From Planctomycetota bacterium (GTDB taxonomy: Bacteria > Planctomycetota > Planctomycetia > Pirellulales > Pirellulaceae), in the NCBI GenBank assembly GCA_024274855.1, contig JAJSAJ010000271.1, positions 1 through 6,466 on the forward strand: a stretch of DNA of 6,466 bases, read 5' to 3'. Made by a program: the position numbers and the translations under genes. Under the pieces are notes generated by a model. It made no database searches and was not told the origin of the DNA. It saw only the letters and a list, made by a program, of their open reading frames with translations. Each line of letters begins with the position of its first letter. Within the stretch, counting starts at the first letter, position 1. This document shows positions 1-5,176 of this stretch, one piece after another.

Positions 1-246
1 ATCCACTTCGAACGATGTCGAGAAGGTGCCGAGGATTTCTATCTCTACAACACGCTTTGGAAACGAGTGCGGATGCAACAGCAGACAGGAGATGATAGGC
101 CTATCGTGCTGGAGGCGAGGAAATTGATTGACGCCATGACAAGCCGTGTTCAACTGAATCAGCGTCAACCACCGGACGGCTATGACCCCTACGAACTGAA
201 AGAGAAGATTATCGCGGCAATTGAGCAGCTTGACCAGAACAAATGA
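1..246 (+). CDS. C-terminal end of a DUF4091 / GH123-like secreted glycan-active protein (5' partial)
   Basis: Frame 1 is open from the first base to a TGA at 244-246, giving the last 81 residues of a protein that begins outside the window. The visible part starts IHFERCREGAEDFYLYNTLW, followed by an Ala/Leu/Arg helix and a closing KEKIIAAIEQLDQNK helix. In DUF4091 proteins, which are related to glycoside hydrolase family 123, the C-terminus typically has an 'R.E..REG.EDY.Y' motif at the end of the barrel followed by helices and a final 'R..I..AI..L' helix. The fit is good in order and spacing, but it is recalled by eye, not searched. If correct, the protein would be an exported enzyme or enzyme-like protein acting on a polysaccharide, in keeping with the sialidase-like gene that converges on it. 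Catalytic residues lie outside the window, so substrate and activity cannot be judged. Confidence 0.6.
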   Translation: MHFERCREGAEDFYLYNTLWKRVRMQQQTGDDRPIVLEARKLIDAMTSRVQLNQRQPPDGYDPYELKEKIIAAIEQLDQNK

Positions 247-311
247 CCGACGCTGAATTGGACGCTCGTGACAAGGCCGACGGGGGCGGCTACTGTTTGT
301 TTCGCAAGTGT

Positions 312-327
312 AGCTACTCAGGTAGCT
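312..327. repeat. Short hairpin after the DUF4091-like gene
   Basis: AGCTAC (312-317) and GTAGCT (322-327) form a perfect 6-bp stem around the loop TCAG. It lies 65 bases after the stop codon of the left gene. It has no T-tract and is weaker than the hairpin at 403-424. It may be part of the 3' untranslated region or chance. Confidence 0.3.
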
Positions 328-402
328 CGTGGCTGGTCGATCGGGACATCACTATCTGATCTTTTCGATATGCGAGATTGTCCACCAAGGCTTTCATTCA
401 AT

Positions 403-424
403 GCACGGGCAGGAGTGCCCGTGC
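403..424. terminator. Perfect palindromic hairpin between convergent genes; possible bidirectional terminator
   Basis: GCACGGGCA (403-411) pairs perfectly with TGCCCGTGC (416-424) around the 4-base loop GGAG, a GC-rich 9-bp stem. It lies between the stop codon of the left gene (246) and the stop of the leftward sialidase-like gene (442), where a terminator serving both strands would be expected. Neither side has a run of T, so it is not a standard intrinsic terminator. From memory, hairpins of this general sequence are dispersed between genes in planctomycete genomes, so it could equally be a REP-like repeat. The hairpin is certain; its function is inferred. Confidence 0.5.
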
Positions 425-441
425 TACGTCTCAAGCCGTTG

Positions 442-2154
442 TCACTCCGGCGCCCGCCAGCGTGTGCAGGCGACGTGCGTCACCTGCTGGTCGTCGGTGA
501 AATAGTAGACAGTCAGGATCGTACCGTCCTTCAGCTGCATGCTTCGCGGGTAGCCTAAATCATAGCCGGCACCGTCGTTGCGCAACACGATGATGTTGTC
601 CGTACCCCACGTCAGTCCCTCGTCCTTTGAGATAACGGCGCGGATGCCGTACGGTGGATGCCGATAACCGTACGCGAGGACAAGCCGGCCGTCCCGCAGC
701 GCAACCAGCCCGCTGGGTGGATGCCCCTTCACACCGGTCTTCCGCGTTTGCCACGTTTGCCCGCCATCGCGTGACACGCCTTGCCATAGATGGTCATCGC
801 CACCCTCGACGCGAGTCAACACCCAGATCACGCCATCGGACGTCTCGTGGATCAAAGTCTCCTCGGTAAACCGCAGTTTCTCGTCCGGGTCCCCCATCAC
901 GCACACCGTCTCTGCCGTCCGTCCGTCGGCGGTAAACGTCGTGAAGACATCTCCGGAATCGTCCGGTCCCTACCGGACCATGAACGCGCGCACGAGCCGG
1001 CCGTCGTGCAATTGCATGAACGACCACGGCGAGGAACATGACGCGTACGTATCGAGCTCGGGAATGGCCGTCTTTTCCCACGTCTTTCCGCCGTCTTCGG
1101 ATCGTGCGACCCAGCCGCCGCTGTTGATAGCGAACCAACCGGGCTTGTAAGTTCCCGGCGCCGAGATGGCGTACTTTTTTGCAAAGTCGCTACGGCGTTC
1201 GGGTGGAAACCATCGGCGCCAGTTTTGGCCGACCCGGATCCGACTGCCGTCTTTCGCCGTGGCCACTTCTTCCGGCTGTGGCCCTACGAGTCCGGAAGGC
1301 AGACTGTCGATCGCCTGCCAGGTTCGGCCACCGTCCCGGCTGGTCATTCGGCCTTGGGTACTGTCGAGCGTCTCGAAATGCGTTCGCGTTGTTTTTTTCG
1401 AGAACGTCACATAGATCTGTTCGGTTTGCGGATTCCATCGCAGCGAAGGAAACGGCGCATAGACGCCTTCCTTGCGATAGATAATGACATTTTCAACCCC
1501 CGCAATAACCGGGGATTTACACCGCGCCGCCTCGAGACCGTTTGTCCACCCAACACTGCGCCACAGCGATTCCCCCTGGCTGGCACTGGCGCCGCTGCCG
1601 AAGCTGAACCGGTTCCGCCCGTGATAGGCCGGGTATGTGAACACGCCTTTGCCCGTGATCACCTGCTTGCCGTCGACGCTGACCAGCACATCCGTGCCCC
1701 GGATGTCGACCTGATACTCGTGAAATGCGTCGGTCGTATCGATGGCGTGTTTCCGTCCCGCACGATACAGTTCAATGCGGTCCTCGTACAGTGTCAGTAT
1801 ATCCTCATGCACGCCGTCGCTGAACCCGAGCATGACTCCCGCCAGGCCCGTGCATCGCACGACTTTCACCGACGCTCGACATCGGGCACCGTCCTCCGGG
1901 TCCGCACACCAGGCTCGCGAAGCGACAAGCAGGTCGCCGTTTTTTGAACCGCCGTCAACCAATCGAACAACACCGTCTTGCATCTCGGCGGCAAGCGCGG
2001 GCCGAGCCGAACTGGCATGGACCGGCACGCCCGCTTCCGGCCCTGTGAAATCCTCGGTCGTCCACTCTCTGTCCGGCCCGGATACGGCCACGGCGCGCGT
2101 CCCAGCGACACTCACCGCCACGATTACCAATAGGCTCAAACCCGTCTTCATCAT
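442..2154 (-). pseudogene. Secreted sialidase-like (BNR/Asp-box) protein with N-terminal jelly-roll domain, interrupted by an in-frame TAG
   Basis: One frame runs leftward from ATG 2154 to a stop at 442-444: 570 codons with a single internal TAG at 972-970 (codon 395). Residues 1-24 are a Sec signal peptide (MMKTG, then a hydrophobic stretch and AVA). Residues 30-205 resemble a concanavalin-like jelly roll of the LamG/DUF1080 type, with the strand pattern HEYQVDIRG..VLVSVDGK and RNRFSFGSGAS. From about 220 onward is a beta-propeller with four Asp-boxes (S-x-D-x-G-x-T-W): 272-279, 352-359, 461-468 and 509-516. Two lie before the TAG and two after it, so the stop cuts the propeller in half. R239, R505 and R537 could form a sialidase arginine triad, but this is a guess. 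The family hydrolyses or binds exposed sugars outside the cytoplasm; the exact substrate is unknown. AAGGAG at 2163-2158 lies 3 bases from ATG 2154 and 6 from ATG 2151, so translation may begin at 2151. The product is a truncated 394-residue protein unless the TAG is read through or is a sequence error. Confidence 0.8.
970..972 (-). other. In-frame amber codon inside the sialidase-like gene
   Basis: On the minus strand the bases read ATG GTC CGG TAG GGA CCG GAC GAT. The codon distance from ATG 2154 is exact (codon 395), and the frame continues GPDDSGDVFTTF with no further stop for 175 codons. This is therefore a single-base nonsense change (for example TGG, CAG or TAC to TAG), not a frameshift. 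The next in-frame start-like codons (GTG at 906-904 and ATG at 897-895) have no obvious ribosome-binding site and would begin in mid-propeller. Confidence 0.85.
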
Positions 2155-2157
2155 CAG

Positions 2158-2163
2158 CTCCTT
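2158..2163 (-). promoter_or_regulatory. Shine-Dalgarno site of the sialidase-like gene, overlapping an upstream stop
   Basis: AAGGAG on the minus strand, 3 bases before ATG 2154 and 6 before ATG 2151; the spacing favours the second ATG. Its first two bases are also part of a TAA (2164-2162) that would end the upstream gene once the MITE is removed, which points to former translational coupling. Confidence 0.7.
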
Positions 2164-2189
2164 ATTTGTTCGTTGAATCGTAACGCTCT

Positions 2190-2197
2190 ATTATTTG
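2190..2197. repeat. Left copy of the 8-bp target site duplication
   Basis: ATTATTTG directly before the left terminal inverted repeat of the MITE, identical and in the same orientation as 2477-2484. Confidence 0.85.
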
Positions 2198-2261
2198 GTA
2201 ACTGTTTAGCTGTCTGCAGTAGGGCTTGCATCTCACTGCTGTTTTTTGCGGTTAATCGACC

Positions 2262-2282
2262 CCAACGGCCTTGTGCCGTTGG
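2262..2282. repeat. First hairpin of a dispersed structured element, copy A (inside the MITE)
   Basis: CCAACGGC (2262-2269) pairs with GCCGTTGG (2275-2282) around loop CTTGT. It is followed by GAGTCTATTGAGCTAA (about 2288-2302). The same order of hairpin, AGTCT and AGCTAA is found at 4889-4930, with both stem arms changed but still paired, so the two are probably diverged copies of one element. Confidence 0.6.
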
Positions 2283-2325
2283 TGAGCGAGTCTATTGAGC
2301 TAAGGCCGGTATGTCATGCCGACGG

Positions 2326-2366
2326 CCGGTCCCTCCCCGCCGCCAAAGGCGGCGGGGAGGGACCGG
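2326..2366. repeat. Perfect 19-bp hairpin with AAA loop
   Basis: Positions 2326-2344 are exactly complementary to 2348-2366, separated only by AAA (2345-2347). The arms are almost all G and C (the left arm starts CCGGTCCCTCC). No T-tract follows on either strand. Lying inside the MITE and facing the sialidase-like gene, it could terminate or stabilise transcripts reading through the element, but no function can be shown from sequence alone. Confidence 0.8.
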
Positions 2367-2391
2367 GAAGGGAGGATTTCACCACATCGCG

Positions 2392-2418
2392 TTAGCTCGC
2401 GAAACTTATTCACCCATG
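2392..2418. repeat. Conserved 3' motif of the structured element, copy A
   Basis: A 27-base stretch starting TTAGCTCGCGA and ending ATTCACCCATG. It matches 4979-5004 at about 24 positions, with one single-base gap. The matching ends (TTAGCT and ATTCACCCATG) are identical. Confidence 0.6.
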
Positions 2419-2476
2419 AGACAAGCCCATGGGGGTCCTTCGACAACCATTCTCCTCCATTTGGCTAAACAGTTAC

Positions 2477-2484
2477 ATTATTTG
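2477..2484. repeat. Right copy of the 8-bp target site duplication
   Basis: ATTATTTG directly after the right terminal inverted repeat of the MITE, identical to 2190-2197. Minus-strand reading of this copy (CAAATAAT) supplies the codons Gln-Ile and the start of the next codon in the decayed upstream gene. Confidence 0.85.
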
Positions 2485-3086
2485 TTTCACGGTCCCTATT
2501 GTGCAACCGTCCTCGGCTCCAGCAGTATCACACATGGCAGCAAGCAGGAACAGTGCCATGCCGCACGTCGCAATCTCATTTCGAGTTCTACCTTTCGGTG
2601 TCGTGATCCACGGCGCCTCGACGGTTCGGCGTCGTGGCTCTTCACGTACAACCGAAATAGTTCCGGGGTGCTGTCGTCTATCTTCAACTGGTCGATTGTC
2701 ATGTAAAAGATCAAGTGCTTGCGCCACGACAGGCACAGCGGCCCGCACGCTTCTCCCTTCGCGATAAACAGAGGTCCGCCAGGTATCAGACGGAGACCGT
2801 GCAGGGAAATCGGCCGACCGATTCCTTTAAGCTTCCGGCTGTCCGAATGACCGGGGAAAAACTCGGCAACCGGCAGCTTACCGTCGTAGATCCAGTTCTC
2901 GCCGTCGTCGCCGGTTTCCCAATGGAACTGCGGTTTGTGGGTATTCAGGACCACAGCGTTCGTTGTTGTGGCTAAGCCGAGCAACACGGCGACGGTGTCA
3001 AGACCGATTTGTCTAGCATGGTGGATCCTGCGCGGGAGATAATTGGAGCGAGTGGGAACTTTGCAGATGTCAAGAAACAATGCCAC
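2477..3086 (-). pseudogene. Decayed small secreted-protein gene upstream of the sialidase-like gene
   Basis: The frame that looks coding runs leftward from about 2990 to 2625 and includes LNTHKPQFHWETGDDGENW, KLPVAEFFPGHSDSR and FYMTIDQLKIDDSTPELFRL. I do not recognise the family. Read from GTG 3086 it gives 196 residues, but the first 30 look non-coding. A better start is ATG 3019, with AGGA 6 bases upstream. It reads MLDKSVLT and, if the repeated AC in TTGACACCGTC is an insertion of two bases, continues into VAVLLGLATTTNA, a textbook signal peptide. Near 2620-2630 a second frame change is likely, since the alternative frame then reads VEAPWITTPKGRTRNEIA and on to KQI at the MITE edge. Removing the MITE and one target copy extends it by IERYDSTNK to TAA at 2164-2162, 7 bases from the sialidase ATG. 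Total ancestral length would be about 188 residues. The reconstruction is inferred; the coding look of the middle is the firmest part. Confidence 0.5.
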
Positions 3087-3614
3087 CGTTATACGAACAT
3101 GGAGAAATGGAGTTCAAGTCGCTCGTTTCGCGTAATTGGTGGTTCGACTTTCTGTAATTCGAGTTCCGCAGGTCCTGTTGAGAAAACTGTCAACCGGCAT
3201 TGCCGTGGCGCGTCATTCTTACGACGTACACCGCCGCCCGGAACCGTTGAGGAAGGTCGATACGAAAGTTCGCTGCACTCCCCAAGCCCGATCCGGCTGG
3301 GCAGCAGCCTGCATGTATGCGCGAACATCATGCCCTGAAACCAGGTGTCTGGTTCTGTTTAGGGTTCTGATTCCTGTTCGTCGATTGTGAGCAAGCATTT
3401 GTGTACCGGCCGAGATTAGAGTACAACAGCTTGGGTCTTCATGACGCTTGCACAGAGTGGCCGGAGCCGCCAACCAACTTCGAGCTACCGATCGCCCCCG
3501 ATTGGTCCGCTTCTGTTGGTCGCTCGGCTTTGTCACAAACTCAACGATCTTTGAGGTTGGTAGGGCTACCACTCGCAGACGTTTCGCACGCCAGAGAAGG
3601 GATATTCCGATACC
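3087..3614. other. Gene-free stretch upstream of rhaT
   Basis: This 528-bp divergent region lies between the decayed leftward gene and rhaT. Several open frames cross it on both strands, but their products are rich in Arg, Ser and Pro, have no recognisable domain and lack ribosome-binding sites, so I take none as a gene. It contains a small hairpin, AACCAG (3339-3344) / CTGGTT (3349-3354), a tandem GGTTCTG at 3351-3357 and 3363-3369, and the palindrome at 3558-3571. I cannot point to a convincing sigma-70 promoter. It probably holds the promoters for both directions. Confidence 0.4.
3558..3571. promoter_or_regulatory. Candidate operator palindrome upstream of rhaT
   Basis: TGGTAG (3558-3563) and CTACCA (3566-3571) form a 14-base palindrome with GG at the centre, ending 43 bases before the rhaT ATG. 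The TGGT...ACCA half-sites resemble those of GntR-type sugar regulators in general form only. The position suits a regulator of the transporter. No regulator gene is visible in the window, and a palindrome of this length can occur by chance. Confidence 0.25.
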
Positions 3615-4694
3615 ATGCAACCTAATCCTATTGTGGGGGTCGCCCTTCACGGTATCGGCGCGTTTTCCTCGGCCAGTTGCTATACGCCTCAGACGCAAAC
3701 GAAGCTGTGGTCGTGGGAAGTCTACTGGATCATGACGGCCTCATTTGCCTGGCTGATCCTGCCGATTGCGGGCGCATTTCTCACGATTCCCAACTACCTG
3801 GATGTTGTTGCCGCTTGTCCCAAGGATGCCATATTCCGTACTCTCGGTTTGGGGATCGTTTACGGTGTGGGTGGGGTGACATTCGGCCTGGGGATTCGAT
3901 ACATCGGCTTCTCGTTGAACTACGCCATCGCGATTGGCATCTCGGCCGGTCTGGGCACATTGCTTCCGTTGATTTGGCATCCGAACAACGGGTTTGTATG
4001 GTTAATCGTCGACAAGTTCTCGAATGTGCCGGGGCGAGTCGTGCTCGCCGGGATTCTCATCTCTCTGGGTGGCATTGCCCTGTGCGGATTGGCCGGTGTC
4101 TTGCGAGAGCATAGTGGTGGCGACTCACCATCACAGTACTCGTTCAAAATCGGTGTTCCTCTGGCCGTCGCCGCCGGAATCCTCTCCGCTGTTTTTAACT
4201 TCTCACTGTTGGCGGGCGAGCCGTTGGAAAAAGCTGCGGTGGCGGCCGGTGCCAGTGAATTGCTCAAGATGAATGCTATCTATCCATTTTCAAACGGTGG
4301 TACATTCATCACGAACTTCATCTGGTGCGTGTTCTTGATTCAGCGAAACGGGACCGGAAGCCAGTTGTTTCGCTTGCCTGAAAAGAGAGTGAGCACACTT
4401 GGCTTCTATTATCTCATGGCGGCGCTGAGCGGAGCGTTCTGGTATTGTCAGTTCTTTTTCTACGGAATGGGTCATGCGAATATGGGAACCCGGTATGGCT
4501 TCACGAGCTGGGCCCTGCACATGGCGATGCTGATCCTGTTCAGCAATCTGTACGGCTGGCTGTTTCGTGAATGGGAAGGAGTAGGCACCCGGCCACGTCG
4601 CGTTCTGCACCTCGGCATGGCAGTGATCGTGGTGGCGACGTTGATTATTACATACGGTAATTACCTGGGCGAGTCGGTGACGGCTGGGGGATGA
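3615..4694 (+). CDS. rhaT: L-rhamnose/proton symporter RhaT
   Basis: This is a 359-residue inner-membrane protein of about ten transmembrane helices, close in length to E. coli RhaT (344). It imports L-rhamnose (and probably lyxose) with a proton in the family as known. Recognisable blocks in order are KLWSWE (30-35, KKWSWE in E. coli), GVGGVTFGLGIRYIGFS (84-100) followed by an AIAIGIS helix, WYCQFFFYGMGHAN (276-289), SWALHM (298-303) and FREW (317-320), then a last hydrophobic helix at 334-347. ATG 3615 is chosen because it precedes the first helix as in homologues; GAGAAGGG (3594-3601) is a purine-rich ribosome-binding site but rather distant (13 bases). The gene stands alone, without rhamnose catabolic enzymes in view. 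Its neighbours are putative secreted glycan-active proteins, so it probably imports rhamnose freed outside the cell. No damage is seen, in contrast to the genes on its left. Confidence 0.93.
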   Translation: MQPNPIVGVALHGIGAFSSASCYTPQTQTKLWSWEVYWIMTASFAWLILPIAGAFLTIPNYLDVVAACPKDAIFRTLGLGIVYGVGGVTFGLGIRYIGFSLNYAIAIGISAGLGTLLPLIWHPNNGFVWLIVDKFSNVPGRVVLAGILISLGGIALCGLAGVLREHSGGDSPSQYSFKIGVPLAVAAGILSAVFNFSLLAGEPLEKAAVAAGASELLKMNAIYPFSNGGTFITNFIWCVFLIQRNGTGSQLFRLPEKRVSTLGFYYLMAALSGAFWYCQFFFYGMGHANMGTRYGFTSWALHMAMLILFSNLYGWLFREWEGVGTRPRRVLHLGMAVIVVATLIITYGNYLGESVTAGG

Positions 4695-4888
4695 ATCGCA
4701 GGCAATTGCCGATCCCAAAGGGCCCGGGCTCACACTTTGAAACGCAACTGGTAACGCGAGTGACAATGACGTCTGTTTCCATTTTGACAAACTGCGATAT
4801 CGGCCACACGATCTATGCTGTAAACCGAAAGGACCGGTGAATCAATTGTTGTCGCGTTTACTGGGGGACGTTGCGTCGGTCCCGGTCC

Positions 4889-5004
4889 CCCACGAGCTTG
4901 TCCCGTGGGAACCAAAGTCTCTCAAGCTAACCCGATCGCGCGTCCCGAACCGGGGGGGCGTTCATGCGGCGATCCTCCTTAGCTGCGAGACTGATTCACC
5001 CATG
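4889..5004. repeat. Dispersed structured element, copy B (outside any MITE)
   Basis: CCCACG (4889-4894) pairs with CGTGGG (4904-4909), with GCTTGT in the loop region. Then come AAGTCT and CAAGCTAA (4914-4930), a second stem GATCGC (4934-4939) / GCGATC (4968-4973), and a motif starting TTAGCTGCGAG and ending ATTCACCCATG (4979-5004). The order matches 2262-2418 in the MITE. Copy B is about 42 bases shorter, because its second hairpin is smaller than the 41-base one in copy A. I find no terminal inverted repeats or target duplication around copy B. Confidence 0.5.
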
Positions 5005-5163
5005 GGGATCTGTGCGCGGAAGAATGCGACAGTTATTGATTGGCGAATCCTGAGCAGGCGTCATTATTCGCCGGAGTCAATGGCCCATTGCATCGTGTTC
5101 GGGACGGCCGGCTGAACGCACAAATCAGACATTTATTCAAATCGCCGTAGCAAGAAATCCTTT

Positions 5164-5169
5164 GGGGAG
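5164..5169 (+). promoter_or_regulatory. Shine-Dalgarno site of the DUF3472 gene
   Basis: GGGGAG, 7 bases before ATG 5177. It fixes the start of the following reading frame, which begins directly with a signal peptide. Confidence 0.7.
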
Positions 5170-5176
5170 AGTTTCG

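Larger units (their letters stand above)
2198..2476. mobile_element. 279-bp MITE with IS66-type ends and 8-bp target duplication
   Basis: GTAACTGTTTAGC at 2198-2210 is the exact reverse complement of GCTAAACAGTTAC at 2464-2476: 13-bp terminal inverted repeats with no mismatch. The bases directly outside are ATTATTTG at 2190-2197 and ATTATTTG at 2477-2484, a perfect 8-bp direct repeat. Ends starting GTAA plus an 8-bp duplication are the known signature of the IS66 family, so the element was probably moved by an IS66-type transposase supplied elsewhere. It is too short for a transposase, and I see no convincing gene in it. It holds a GTTGG-type hairpin (2262-2282), a perfect 41-base hairpin (2326-2366) and a motif (2392-2418) that recurs at 4979-5004. 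It lies 44 bases upstream of the sialidase-like start, within the 3' end of a decayed gene. Perfect ends and target repeats suggest a recent insertion. Confidence 0.88.
4695..5176. other. Intergenic region between rhaT and the DUF3472 gene
   Basis: These 482 bases have no convincing gene. A 92-codon GTG-started frame at 4837-5115 runs through the structured repeat and has no recognisable domain, so I reject it. Two short palindromes follow rhaT: GGCAATTGCC (4701-4710) and GCCCGGGC (4722-4729). Neither has a T-tract, so no standard terminator is visible. A diverged copy of the two-hairpin element occupies 4889-5004. The last 60 bases should hold the promoter of the next gene, but I see no clear -35/-10 pair. 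Confidence 0.5.

Noticed and set aside
442..906. Separate 154-codon gene downstream of the amber codon
   Set aside because: It is in the same frame as the upstream part and begins in mid-propeller without a ribosome-binding site, so it is the rest of one broken gene.
1225..1947. 240-codon rightward frame within the sialidase-like gene
   Set aside because: It is antisense to a well supported domain structure and has no motif of its own.
2311..2706. 131-codon rightward frame crossing the right half of the MITE
   Set aside because: It starts within the element, reads through the perfect hairpin and the terminal repeat, and has no domain; not a transposase.
3040..3073. TTGACA on the minus strand as a -35 box for the decayed gene
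   Set aside because: The only -10-like sequence (AATTAT) is about 23 bases away, too far for a sigma-70 promoter, and it lies close to the candidate start.
3219..3698. 159-codon leftward frame overlapping the start of rhaT
   Set aside because: Arg-rich, low-complexity composition typical of a shadow frame, overlapping a certain gene on the other strand.
4820..5065. Copy B of the structured element as a second complete MITE
   Set aside because: I looked for GTAACTGTTTAGC-like ends and an 8-bp direct repeat around it and found only a bare GTAA near 4820 with no matching right end.
4837..5115. 92-codon frame between rhaT and the DUF3472 gene
   Set aside because: GTG start without a clear ribosome-binding site, no recognisable domain, and it runs through the two-hairpin repeat.
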